Shown: positions 24,959-33,674 of the stretch, one piece after another
Numbering within the stretch: position 1 is the stretch's first letter
Layout: every line of letters begins with the position of its first letter
Assembly: GCF_014191375.1 (NCBI RefSeq)
Contig: NZ_JACHWN010000011.1
Location: forward strand, 1 to 64,000
Source of the DNA: Mesorhizobium sp. RMAD-H1
GTDB lineage: Bacteria > Pseudomonadota > Alphaproteobacteria > Rhizobiales > Rhizobiaceae
Reading direction: 5' to 3'
Length of the DNA stretch: 64,000 nucleotides
Translations under genes and position numbers: made by a program
The notes under the pieces: model-generated
The model's database searches: none
What the model was told of the DNA's origin: nothing
The model's input: only the letters and a program-made list of their open reading frames with translations

Positions 24959-25556
24959 GCAAGAGATCAAAATGCGTCGCACGAATCGCGAGCGTTCGCA
25001 GGAAACGCGCGAAAAGCTCATCGACGCTGCGCGGCGTCTTTTCGTGGAAAAATCCTATGCCGAGACCAGCACGCCTGAAATCGTCGAGGCGGCGGGGGTG
25101 ACGCGCGGCGCCCTCTACCACCATTTTGCCGACAAGCAGGCGCTTTTTCGCGCCGTGGCCGAACAGGAAGCTCGTGAGGTAGCCGAGGAGATCGAAGCGA
25201 AGGCGGGTTCAGAGCTTGCGCCCATCGAGGCATTGATCGAGGGCAGTAATGCCTTCCTCGATGCGATGAGCGTTCCCGGCCGCACACGCCTGCTCCTGCT
25301 CGACGGGCCGGCGGTGCTTGGCCGGGCCGCCATGGATGAGATCGATGATCGTAATGGAAACCGCACCTTGCGCGAGGGACTGCAAGCGGCGATGAAAGAA
25401 GGTGTCATTCGCCCCCTGCCGCTCGTCGCGCTTACTACACTTCTCGGTGCGGCCTTCGACCGTGCAGCCCTTGCGGTGGAAACCGGCGCCGATGCGGATG
25501 ATTTGCGCCTGGTCCTTTCGGATCTGATCCGTGGCTTGGTGCCCACCGGAGAGTGA
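24957..25556 (+). CDS. TetR-family repressor
   Basis: The 199-residue protein has an N-terminal TetR HTH (ERSQETREKLIDAARRLF, TSTPEIVEAAGVTRGALYHHF, residues about 11-60) and a C-terminal ligand-binding domain with LLLDGPAVLGRAAMDE, typical of a subgroup near VOC or dehydrogenase genes. The ATG at 24957 is used; a second ATG lies five codons later. The open frame upstream of 24957 is antisense to the VOC gene. It is expected to repress itself and the divergent VOC gene via the twin operators. Confidence 0.92.
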   Translation: MQEIKMRRTNRERSQETREKLIDAARRLFVEKSYAETSTPEIVEAAGVTRGALYHHFADKQALFRAVAEQEAREVAEEIEAKAGSELAPIEALIEGSNAFLDAMSVPGRTRLLLLDGPAVLGRAAMDEIDDRNGNRTLREGLQAAMKEGVIRPLPLVALTTLLGAAFDRAALAVETGADADDLRLVLSDLIRGLVPTGE

Positions 25557-25596
25557 GTTTAGCGGATACTTTCAAGCTGAGGTGAAGTCTTTGAAA

Positions 25597-26061
25597 ATGA
25601 ACACGATGAATGAAAATATGGATCTCGGTTTTTTCAATCTGCTCTCGAAAAGCTATTCCAGATTCACGAACAAGCCGCTTGTACCGGCAGCATATGAAGG
25701 ACACGCGGCGGCGCAATGGCTTTACGAGGAGGCTCCTTTCGGCCTGCTGGCGCACAATACCGATCCCGATCCCCGCTTCATCTATGCGAATAAAACGGCG
25801 CAAAAATGCTTCGGATATGATTGGGACGAGTTCACCGCGCTTCTCTCGCGTTTTTCGGCCGAAATGCCGGACCGTGACGAACGCCAGCGTTTGCTGGATC
25901 GCGCTTCACGGTATGGCTATATCAATGACTATCGCGGAATACGCGTGGCAAAATCGGGAAGGCGATTCTGGATCGATCAGGTGACCCTCTGGCAACTGAT
26001 CGACGAGGAAGGAACCTTGCACGGACAAGCCGCCCTGATTCCGGAATGGCATGACGTTTGA
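25597..26061 (+). CDS. MEKHLA (PAS-like) domain protein
   Basis: The 154-residue protein has a single MEKHLA/PAS-like domain: HNTDPDPRFIYANKTAQKCFGYDWDE at about residues 55-80, then DRDERQRLLDRASRYGYINDYRG and RFWIDQVTLW. PAS folds sense small ligands, redox state or light; no output domain is attached. The ATG at 25597 is preferred over the frame start at 25531, which lies inside the TetR gene. It could be part of the TetR transcript, 40 nt downstream. Confidence 0.8.
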   Translation: MNTMNENMDLGFFNLLSKSYSRFTNKPLVPAAYEGHAAAQWLYEEAPFGLLAHNTDPDPRFIYANKTAQKCFGYDWDEFTALLSRFSAEMPDRDERQRLLDRASRYGYINDYRGIRVAKSGRRFWIDQVTLWQLIDEEGTLHGQAALIPEWHDV

Positions 26062-26098
26062 ACGACGCCCAAGGCTTCCCGCCGGATCAGTGCGGGAT

Positions 26099-26185
26099 TC
26101 ATATCCCATCGGTGATCGCAAGGATCAGCGTGAGCAACAGCATTCCGGCGGTTAGCCCTATCATGGTGATCTCGATGGTCGACAT
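26099..26185 (-). CDS. Putative 28-residue single-span membrane peptide
   Basis: The short frame MSTIEITMIGLTAGMLLLTL... ending AITDGI has one hydrophobic segment of about 18 residues and a consensus GGAGG six nt upstream of its ATG. Small membrane proteins of this form are easily missed. There is no homology I can name. The good ribosome binding site and clear membrane span support it, and the convergent position to the MEKHLA gene gives room for its own promoter. Confidence 0.45.
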   Translation of the reverse strand: MSTIEITMIGLTAGMLLLTLILAITDGI

Positions 26186-26699
26186 TGTCGCCTCCAAGAA
26201 AGTACACTGGTAAACAACGCCCCGGATCATCTTTTGGTTGCATAGAGCAGGGCATCGGTCTGGAGGGGTGGCCTGTAGACAAAGACAATGGGAAACCATT
26301 TTCAGGAAATGTACAAGTAATACTCTTATTTATATTTCCAAATTAGAGATCTTAAGGATTAAAGGGATAATTGCCTCTTAATTCAATATCACAGACTGAA
26401 ATTGTTTTTGGCATAGATATTTTTATGATTATTTAATCAGAGGGTATTTTTCTGCATGAAGTACACTTGAGCAGGATGCGGTAAGCTGACGAAACGGCTG
26501 CTTGGCCGTGTTGCAATGCGCTGCTATGGCCTTTCAGTAGTTTTCTTGGGAGGAAAGCCGGTTTTCGCCCATACCTCTTTTGCAGCAGCCGGATACGCCC
26601 ATTTCCCCATCGTACAAACCAAATTCCGGGAAGGTCGAGGCGGTGGGCTTCGCGTTAAGATGAAGGTCTCATTAACGGAGAGGCAACAAGGAGGGCTCC
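26186..26699. other. AT-rich intergenic region upstream of the Hint gene
   Basis: About 510 nt, markedly AT-rich between 26290 and 26460, compared with the GC-rich surroundings. Short frames on both strands have no recognisable domain. It probably contains promoters for the Hint gene on the right and the small membrane peptide on the left; no factor-specific motif was identified. Confidence 0.45.
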
Positions 26700-27542
26700 A
26701 TGTCGTTGAATACAGACCGACAAGTGCGGCTTGATCGAGCGAGGCGCCATTTTCTCGGGGTGGCGATCGCCACAGGTGCGAGGATTGCGGCGCTGGGCGC
26801 CATGGCAACAGCCATGTCTTCTCTGCCGGCTCGCGCAATGGGGAACAATTGGGGCAAAGGTCCGGGCAAGGGAGGTGGCAATGGCGGTGGAGCGCATTGT
26901 TTTCTCCATGGCACGTCGATCATGACCCCGGCAGGAGAGGTCCCTATCGAGGATCTTCAGATAGGCGATCTGGTCGAGACCGTGCGCGGCGAAGCCAGAC
27001 CGGTCAAATGGGTAGGCCGCCAGATCTTCAGGAGAAGCGGCCTATCCTGGCATGCAAGCGTGATGCCTGTCCGCATCGCTCGGCATGCGCTTGACGGGCG
27101 GACGCCGCGCAGGGACCTTTATCTCTCCCCCAATCATGCCTTGTTCATCGACGGCGTTCTCATCCGCGTCAAGGAACTCGTCAACGGAAGCTCGATCGCG
27201 CCTGCCCTTCCATCGGATATGGAGACGATCGAATATTTCAATATCGTGCTTGATGCCCATGAGGTGGTCCTGGCTGAAGGGGCGCCGGCAGAGACCTATC
27301 TCCTCGATGCCGGCAACTACGAGAACTTCACCAATTTCGCGGAGTTCGAGCGCCTCTATTCGGCGGAGCAGTGGCCCGTCATGACACCCTTTGCACCGAT
27401 CGCCGGGTATGAAGGCGGTCGCCAGCATCTGAAGGCTCTTCTTTTCCTGGGGGCATCCTGTCTGGTTCCGGTACGGGATTCCATCCAGGAGGCTTATGAG
27501 AGAATTGCTGCGCGCGCCAAAGAGTGTCCGGCCGAGGCCTAG
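26700..27542 (+). CDS. Tat-exported Hint-domain protein
   Basis: The 280-residue protein has a twin-arginine signal (RARRHFLGVAIATGARIAAL, ending near LPARA at residue 46), a short glycine-rich linker (GKGPGKGGGNGGG), then a Hint domain of the Hint_2 type. The Hint domain begins at a Cys (HCFLHGTSIMTPAGEVPIED, Cys67) and carries block B-like LYLSPNHALFIDG near residues 140-152. Hint folds of inteins and hedgehog proteins cut the peptide bond before the first Cys. Here the domain is exported and is followed only by a short tail, so the role of any cleavage is unclear. AAGGAGGG precedes the ATG. Confidence 0.82.
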   Translation: MSLNTDRQVRLDRARRHFLGVAIATGARIAALGAMATAMSSLPARAMGNNWGKGPGKGGGNGGGAHCFLHGTSIMTPAGEVPIEDLQIGDLVETVRGEARPVKWVGRQIFRRSGLSWHASVMPVRIARHALDGRTPRRDLYLSPNHALFIDGVLIRVKELVNGSSIAPALPSDMETIEYFNIVLDAHEVVLAEGAPAETYLLDAGNYENFTNFAEFERLYSAEQWPVMTPFAPIAGYEGGRQHLKALLFLGASCLVPVRDSIQEAYERIAARAKECPAEA

Positions 27543-27558
27543 AAGCGCATTGATTCCG

Positions 27559-27591
27559 ATCGAGGTGCGTTTTTTACAAACGCACCTCGAT
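27559..27591 (+). terminator. Intrinsic terminator behind the Hint gene
   Basis: A perfect 14-bp stem, ATCGAGGTGCGTTT (27559-27572) and AAACGCACCTCGAT (27578-27591), with loop TTTAC and followed by ATTATTTTC. It lies 17 nt after the Hint stop codon and overlaps the last codons of the convergent DeoR-type gene, so it can end transcription coming from the left. Confidence 0.85.
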
Positions 27592-28374
27592 ATTATTTTC
27601 TCTGATCTTGTGAAGGAGTGGCTCAGTCGGCATCTCGTCTGTAACGATAATATCGATGTCCTGCAGCGAGCCGAGTTTGACCAGCGCGCGCTTGCCGAAT
27701 TTGCTGCTGTCGACTGCCAGAAGCGTTCGGTCCGCTTGCGCGAGCGCCGCCGAAACCGCAGCGACCTCCCCATGGTCGTCGTCGCATATATCGCCATCAT
27801 CGTCGATGCCGCTCACCGAAATGATCGCATAGTCAAACTTGAACTGGCGGATGTATTCCGCCGTGTCCTCACGGAACACCCCGCCATCCACAGGCCTGAC
27901 GAAGCCGCCCGGAATGGCGAGCACGAAATCCGAATTCTCACTCAGGATGGTGGCCACTCGCAGGCTGTATGTCACCACACGCAGATCGCGCCGCCTGACG
28001 AGCGCATGGGCGATCGCCTCGCATGTCGTGCCCGTATCGATGAAAATTGCTGCGCCATCGGGAATGATGCCCGCCACCGTCGCGCCGATCCGCTCCTTCT
28101 GCGGTGCATTATCGACGCGCCGCTGGCGATAGGTGACGGGATCGACCGGCGTTGCGATTGCCGCGCCGCCATGCAGCCGCCGCACCTTTCCCTGCTGCTC
28201 CAGCGCCATCACGTCGCGCCGCGCCGTCTGCGTGGTCACGGAAAAAAGCCGGGAGATCTCCTCGATCGAAATATAGTGGTTTCGCTCGATATAGCGCAGG
28301 AGATAGGCCTGCCGGCTTTCCTTCTGCCCGCTATCCGCGGCTGCCACGTCGCCGATCATCATCCCAATCCCCAT
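27574..28374 (-). CDS. DeoR/GlpR-family transcriptional regulator
   Basis: The 266-residue protein has an N-terminal DeoR-type HTH (ISIEEISRLFSVTTQTARRDVMAL, about residues 35-58, then RRLHGGA) and a C-terminal sugar-phosphate-sensing DeoRC domain (IFIDTGTTCEAIA; VSGIDDDGDICD; LAVDSSKFGKRAL). Family members repress carbohydrate or glycerol genes until a phosphorylated ligand binds. It is divergent from the EEP-domain autotransporter gene, with clustered TGTCA/TGACA half-sites between them, so that gene is the likely target. Confidence 0.92.
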   Translation of the reverse strand: MGIGMMIGDVAAADSGQKESRQAYLLRYIERNHYISIEEISRLFSVTTQTARRDVMALEQQGKVRRLHGGAAIATPVDPVTYRQRRVDNAPQKERIGATVAGIIPDGAAIFIDTGTTCEAIAHALVRRRDLRVVTYSLRVATILSENSDFVLAIPGGFVRPVDGGVFREDTAEYIRQFKFDYAIISVSGIDDDGDICDDDHGEVAAVSAALAQADRTLLAVDSSKFGKRALVKLGSLQDIDIIVTDEMPTEPLLHKIRENNIEVRL

Positions 28375-28432
28375 AATTCCTGAACCTATGCCAAAGCTCT
28401 ATTTGTGCTGTCTCCATGCGGGAATGCAAGGT

Positions 28433-28504
28433 TGACAGGGTCAATGTTGTCAAACTGACATATACGATCGCTAATGTTGGAAAAATGACATTGCCAATAT
28501 GTCA
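28433..28504. promoter_or_regulatory. Clustered TGTCA/TGACA half-sites, probable DeoR-type operator
   Basis: Five pentamers lie within 72 nt: TGACA at 28433, TGTCA at 28448, TGACA at 28456, TGACA at 28486 and TGTCA at 28500. The middle pair forms TGTCAAACTGACA, a palindrome with a 3-bp spacer, and the last pair forms an inverted repeat with a 9-bp spacer that touches the autotransporter start codon. Position between a DeoR-type regulator and its divergent neighbour suggests an operator. Confidence 0.55.
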
Positions 28505-31500
28505 ACACAACATTCAGCAGTGGGGCCAAACATGCAGAAGCAGCAAGGAATCAACGCCATGATGACAGCAGCCGGGATCGGATTGCTTGCCAGCGCCATC
28601 ATGGTTCTGGAAGCAAGTACCGCGCTTCCCGCGCTTGCCGAGGCGGGGGAGGGTACGCTCAGGATCATCTCGCTCAACACCTGGGGAGCAAAGCTTCTGA
28701 ATCAGACAGCTCTCGATCTCTATACGGCCGGCAAATACGACGTAATAACCATCCAGGAATTTAATACCGCATACGGCAATGATCTAAAGGCCAAGTTGCC
28801 GGCCTATTCACTATTTTGGGAAGGCGACGTGGGGCTGGCATCGACTCTGCCGATGACGACCGGGAACAGCAGCAGCGCCCTGAAAACCCCATACATGAAA
28901 CTGGATGCGGATGGCAGCCGGCCAGCGACCATCGTGGCCAGCGAGCACTTGAATTATTGGGAAAATCCGGTCGACCACCGCGTCAGAGAGGCGAAGGACC
29001 TCAATGACTGGGCCAGGAGCGAGGTCAATCCCATCCTCTTGACGGGCGATTTCAATGCGGGCGACGTTTCAGAGCGCGGCCTCCTGGAGGTACCTCAGCA
29101 GGAACTGCTGCTGGACCAAGCCAGGGAGCAGACCAGAAAAGTGGACGGAAACGGGGACTACAAGACATGGGCGCTGCAATATGTCGCGCGCAACTACCCC
29201 GTAGGTTCCGAGCAATACAAGGCCGCGGAAGCCTATATAAACGGCACTTCCAATATACGTCCCACCGGCCTGTTCACAGACGAGGTGCATCCCATCGCCG
29301 GGAATACGCCCAACACGATGAACATCCTCAAGAAGGACTATCAGATTCTTCAAAACCCGGAGGACCGGGAGAAATTCGCACCGCATGGATTGGGCGACGG
29401 GAGCACGACATGGCCGAGCGTGGGCGAGGACGACGAAGCGTTCAAATGGCCGTCATGGGGGCGTGTCCAGATTGACCATTTCGTGGCGTCGCGTCCTTAT
29501 GCAAAATGGTGGAAACTGGAGGACGATGCCGATGACAAATATGTCGGTGGCGTTCTCGACGAAACGGTAAGCGTCGCGCCGGACGGAACCCCCCTCTCCG
29601 ACCACGAGGCAGTAGCTCACGAAATCCGCTGGAACGGGCCGCGCGTTCAAGAAATCGCCGATGGAGGCGGCAAGGTACGGTTGATTTTTGATAATGCGGC
29701 AAGCGGCTTCGACGGCGCTGGCGAGTTCAAGCTTTCGCGCAACAATGGCCGCGCGGACGTCTTTCTCGGACAATTGTCGGACGCCAACGGCAAGCCGATC
29801 TACCAGCAGCCTGAATCAATTCTGCCCCAGGATATCCGGCAGGAAGAGCTGGCGGTTCTGGTTTCCAAAGCGATCTATGATCGGGACGGTATCGCTCCCG
29901 GTTTCCTGGAACGACTGGAGCCCTTCATTCCCCAGGACAAGATGGAGGTTTTCAACCAGCGTCGTGCCGAATTGCTCGACCCGTCCTCCAATCAATATTA
30001 CCGTACCGTCCTCCAGACCTATTTCGAGGCCCATCGTGACCAGTACCCCGGCAAAGCCGCATATACCGACCTGAGCTGGGAGGAATGGGGATATATCCTC
30101 ATGGATCATTTGAAGGACGACCTGACGTTCCAGACGGTCACGAAGGTCGATGATGAGATCAGGGCCGCCCAGGAAAACTGGAATGAACTCTGGGCAACGG
30201 TCGGTCTCGACGACCCAGCGGTGCGCGCTGAGCTTAGCCGGCTGACTGGCCTCGACTTTGAGAACGATCCTTACGCGCCACTTAAACTCCGGCTCGATTG
30301 CGCCAACACGCAGCATCTCTCCCTGCAGGGTGCGCTGGATATGTGCGTGGACGATCACAGCCGCTTCAAGGATATCGTGATTGCCGACGGCAAGACCGTG
30401 GCGATCGACGAGAGCGAGGCGCTGGGAACATCGGACGGCACCGTCACGCTTGCCAATGGCGGCATCCGCACAGCGGGGCCGGACGACAAATGGGCGACCT
30501 GGACAGGACCGGTAACCAGGATCGACAAAGCAGTCCGGCTTGAAGGGCCTGGCTGGATTGACGTCTCACACCCCACCGTTCCGGTCGCGATGGTTCAGGC
30601 GATTTCCGGGCCGGGTATTCTGGAGAAGCGGGGAGCGGGCACGCTCGATCTCATGGTCGTCAACAGCTATACCGGCGGCACGATCGTCACGGCGGGCACG
30701 TTGCGCGCTGGTGTCGCCGGCGCTTTCGTCGATGGCACGGCCTATGCCGTCAATGGCGGCGTGCTCGATCTCAACAATTTCGATCTAACGGCTTCCTCGC
30801 TTTCAGGCAAGGGCGGCGCGGTGAAACTGGGGAGCGCTGCGCTTGCCGTCAATCAGGCGGTCAGCAGCCGTTTTGATGGCACGATCGAGGGGACCGGCAG
30901 CCTTACGAAGAGTGGCGAAGGCTGGCTGACCCTCAACGGCCGCAACAATTATGGCGGGGCCACCGTGGTCAGTGGCGGCGGACTGGTCATAGGTGATGAT
31001 GATCATCCGGGTGCAAGCCTCGCAGGCAGCGTCGATGTCCTTTCGGGTGCGACCCTTGGCGGTATCGGCACGGTCGGTGGCCTGACCGTGGCGGATGGCG
31101 GCACGGTGGCGCCCGGCAATTCGATCGGCACCCTGTCGGTTGCCGGTGATGTCGTGCTTGAGGCCGGCTCGACCTATCGCGTCGAAATCGCTCCGGACGG
31201 ATCGAGCGACAAAGTCGCGGCAAGCGGATCGGCGGTTCTCGACGGTGGCAATGTCTATGTGGCCAAGCTCATGGGCAACTACATGCCAGGGCGCCGCTAT
31301 ACGATCCTTGCCGCGGATGGGGGCGTTACCGGCACCTTCGGCGGTCTGAGCCAGAACATGCCCTTCGTGGACCTCGGCCTCGCCTATGATCCGCGCAATG
31401 TCTATCTCGACATCGCTCGTAACGAGGTCTCCTTCCCCTCCGTCGCTATCACGAGCAATCAGCGGACGACGGCGGCGGCCGTGGAGGCCTTAGGCGGCGG

Positions 31501-32560
31501 CAATCAGGTCTTTGATGCCGTGGTGCTGCAGGCGGATGAGGTGGATGCGCGCAGGGCCTTCGACCAATTGTCCGGCGAGGTGCATGCCTCGGTTACGACC
31601 GGGTTGATCAATGACAGCCGTCTGCTGCGGAATGCGGCCAATGACCGGATCCGGGCGGCCTTCAACGACGTGGCGGCAACCGATATGCCTGTGCTGGGCT
31701 TCGGCCCCGATACAAAGCCACTGGTGCCGGGTGATGTGCCCGTAATGGCGGCCTGGGGCCAGGCCTTCGGCGCGTGGAGCGAGACGAAAGGCAATGGCAA
31801 TGCGGCAGGGCTCGACCAGTCGACCGGCGGTTTCGTCACCGGTTTCGATGCCGCGGTGGCCGAAAGCTGGCGTCTCGGCGTGATGGCCGGCTACAGCCGG
31901 TCCAGCTTCGATGTGGACGGCCGCGGCTCCGGCGACAGCGACAACTACCATATCGGTGTCTACGGCGGCGGGCATTGGAATGCGCTCTCGCTGCGGTCCG
32001 GCCTTGCCTATAGCTGGCATTCCGTCGAGACGACGCGCATGGTGGCCTTCCCCGGCTTCGAGGACCATCTGCGTGCGGATTACGATGCCGGCACGTTCCA
32101 GATCTTCGGTGAGCTCGGCTATCGCATCGATACCACCCGTGTCGCCTTCGAGCCCTTTGCAAATCTCGCCCATGTCAGGGTGAAGACAGATGGCTTCGCC
32201 GAGAAGGGTGGTGTGGCGGCATTGACCGCCGGGAGCGAGACGACGGATACGACCTTCACCACGCTCGGTCTGCGGGCATCCGCGCCGTTGGTGCTGGGGT
32301 CGGTCGAGGCGCAAGCGCGCGGGACGATCGGCTGGCAGCATGCCTATGGCGACAGGACGCCGGTTTCGACTTTGGCCTTCGGTACCGGCGACGCCTTTTC
32401 AGTGGCCGGCATTCCACTCGCCGAGGATACGGCGCTGGTCGAGGCAGGCTTCGATTTCAAGCTCAGCCGCCGGGCAACGCTGGGTATCTCCTATACGGGC
32501 CAGTTCGGTTCGGATCTGAGGCAAAACGGCATCGACGCGAAGTTCTCTGTCAACTTCTAA
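28499..32560 (+). CDS. Autotransporter with N-terminal endonuclease/exonuclease/phosphatase passenger domain
   Basis: This 1353-residue type V secreted protein has an extended signal region ending near ALPALAEA (residue 49). Residues about 53-380 form an EEP-fold domain with its catalytic motifs in order: ISLNTWG (Asn60), TIQEFNT (Glu87), LTGDFNAGD (Asp184, Asn186), QIDHFVAS (Asp326, His327) and LSDHEA (Asp368, His369). A helical region of unknown fold covers about 400-610. Beta-helix stretches with passenger-associated repeats follow (GAGTLDLMVVNSYTGGT near 710; GEGWLTLNGRNNYGGAT near 805). Residues about 1075-1353 are the autotransporter barrel, ending FSVNF. It should expose a metal-dependent nuclease, phosphatase or sphingomyelinase-like enzyme at the surface. 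The translation start could also be the ATG at 28532. Confidence 0.88.
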   Translation: MSTQHSAVGPNMQKQQGINAMMTAAGIGLLASAIMVLEASTALPALAEAGEGTLRIISLNTWGAKLLNQTALDLYTAGKYDVITIQEFNTAYGNDLKAKLPAYSLFWEGDVGLASTLPMTTGNSSSALKTPYMKLDADGSRPATIVASEHLNYWENPVDHRVREAKDLNDWARSEVNPILLTGDFNAGDVSERGLLEVPQQELLLDQAREQTRKVDGNGDYKTWALQYVARNYPVGSEQYKAAEAYINGTSNIRPTGLFTDEVHPIAGNTPNTMNILKKDYQILQNPEDREKFAPHGLGDGSTTWPSVGEDDEAFKWPSWGRVQIDHFVASRPYAKWWKLEDDADDKYVGGVLDETVSVAPDGTPLSDHEAVAHEIRWNGPRVQEIADGGGKVRLIFDNAASGFDGAGEFKLSRNNGRADVFLGQLSDANGKPIYQQPESILPQDIRQEELAVLVSKAIYDRDGIAPGFLERLEPFIPQDKMEVFNQRRAELLDPSSNQYYRTVLQTYFEAHRDQYPGKAAYTDLSWEEWGYILMDHLKDDLTFQTVTKVDDEIRAAQENWNELWATVGLDDPAVRAELSRLTGLDFENDPYAPLKLRLDCANTQHLSLQGALDMCVDDHSRFKDIVIADGKTVAIDESEALGTSDGTVTLANGGIRTAGPDDKWATWTGPVTRIDKAVRLEGPGWIDVSHPTVPVAMVQAISGPGILEKRGAGTLDLMVVNSYTGGTIVTAGTLRAGVAGAFVDGTAYAVNGGVLDLNNFDLTASSLSGKGGAVKLGSAALAVNQAVSSRFDGTIEGTGSLTKSGEGWLTLNGRNNYGGATVVSGGGLVIGDDDHPGASLAGSVDVLSGATLGGIGTVGGLTVADGGTVAPGNSIGTLSVAGDVVLEAGSTYRVEIAPDGSSDKVAASGSAVLDGGNVYVAKLMGNYMPGRRYTILAADGGVTGTFGGLSQNMPFVDLGLAYDPRNVYLDIARNEVSFPSVAITSNQRTTAAAVEALGGGNQVFDAVVLQADEVDARRAFDQLSGEVHASVTTGLINDSRLLRNAANDRIRAAFNDVAATDMPVLGFGPDTKPLVPGDVPVMAAWGQAFGAWSETKGNGNAAGLDQSTGGFVTGFDAAVAESWRLGVMAGYSRSSFDVDGRGSGDSDNYHIGVYGGGHWNALSLRSGLAYSWHSVETTRMVAFPGFEDHLRADYDAGTFQIFGELGYRIDTTRVAFEPFANLAHVRVKTDGFAEKGGVAALTAGSETTDTTFTTLGLRASAPLVLGSVEAQARGTIGWQHAYGDRTPVSTLAFGTGDAFSVAGIPLAEDTALVEAGFDFKLSRRATLGISYTGQFGSDLRQNGIDAKFSVNF

Positions 32561-32585
32561 GCTGACCGGCTTCGCCTGAACGAAT

Positions 32586-32609
32586 TGAACCGGCCCCGGG
32601 GCCGGTTCA
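32586..32609. terminator. Bidirectional terminator hairpin
   Basis: The arms TGAACCGGCC (32586-32595) and GGCCGGTTCA (32600-32609) with a CCGG loop lie between the convergent autotransporter and LacI-type genes. The stem is symmetrical and can act in both directions; short T-rich stretches follow on the right. Confidence 0.7.
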
Positions 32610-33674
32610 TCATTGTGTATTTTGCCATTTACGTTGAACCTCGGCTGCCGGCATCGTGCTCCGCCGCTCGATGAAAGCAGCTTCCAGACGTGCCGTGGAG
32701 GGGGGCGCGTGCGGGTCGGCGAGGCGGCGGTCCAGATGCTCGATGGTGTGGGCGGCGATCGCGTCGGGATCCTGCCGGAACGTGCTGAGCCGGTAAGCCT
32801 CCCACGCCGCTTCGGGAACATCGTCGAAGCCGATCACCGACACGTCGTCGGGGGCATTCAGCCCGAAGCGGTAGCGCATGGCGTCGATGAGCCCGATGGC
32901 GATGAGATCGTTGACGCAGAAGATCGCCTTTGGCCGGCTTTCATGCCCGACGAGCTGTGCTGCAGCTTCTTGCCCACCGGCATAATCGGAGTCACCGCCA
33001 TAAGACGCGCTGATTTCCGCCCCGAGCCGCCGCGCCTCGTCGATGAAGGCCTGCTGGCGCTCCACGATGCTCGGCGTGCCGGAAGCCGATCCTGCGAGGC
33101 CGAGCCGCCGAAATCCCTGCGACACGAACAATGCGGCGGCTTTTCTGGCAGCCCTCGCATTGTCGATGCGGACATGGTCGCAATCGGGCTCCGAGCGCCC
33201 GATCATGACCAGCGGCTGCCCGTTCTGCCGGGCAAGTTCGACGAAGGATGAAGGGGGGGAGCCGGACAGGATGATTGTCGCCTCGGCGCGGTAACCGAAC
33301 AGTGCCGCCTGCGCGGCATGCACCTCCTGATCCGAGCTCCCGGTATTGATGAGGAAAGGTACGTTGCCCCGCCGTATCAGCGCCTGCGTCAGTGCCGATA
33401 CCAGATGGGCACGGAAGCCGAGTTCCGGCCTGGTGACGACGAGGCCCACGAGCCGGCTGCGGTTGGCAAGCAGCCCGCGCGCCAGATCGTTGACCTGGTA
33501 TCCGAGTTCGGCCGCCGCCCGCATCACCTTCTCGCGCGTATCAGCCGCGATGCTGGCGCCTGGGGTGAAGGCCCGGGATACGGCCGAGCGCGAGACGCCG
33601 GCGAGCCGGGCGACCTGCTGGGCGCTGACGAAGCCGCGCGGTGCGGTTTCTTCCTCCATCAGTGGATTACTCAA
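32610..33674 (-). CDS. LacI-family transcriptional repressor
   Basis: The 354-residue protein has the LacI HTH (VSAQQVARLAGVSRSAVSRAF, residues about 16-36) with hinge helix, and a periplasmic-binding-like core (VGLVVTRPELGF, FCVNDLIAIGLIDA, VSVIGFDDVPEA). It is the last gene of the ABC operon: its start overlaps the stop of the second permease gene (33674-33671), so it is made together with the importer it probably controls. An ATG five codons in is an alternative start. Effector unknown. Confidence 0.92.
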   Translation of the reverse strand: MSNPLMEEETAPRGFVSAQQVARLAGVSRSAVSRAFTPGASIAADTREKVMRAAAELGYQVNDLARGLLANRSRLVGLVVTRPELGFRAHLVSALTQALIRRGNVPFLINTGSSDQEVHAAQAALFGYRAEATIILSGSPPSSFVELARQNGQPLVMIGRSEPDCDHVRIDNARAARKAAALFVSQGFRRLGLAGSASGTPSIVERQQAFIDEARRLGAEISASYGGDSDYAGGQEAAAQLVGHESRPKAIFCVNDLIAIGLIDAMRYRFGLNAPDDVSVIGFDDVPEAAWEAYRLSTFRQDPDAIAAHTIEHLDRRLADPHAPPSTARLEAAFIERRSTMPAAEVQRKWQNTQ

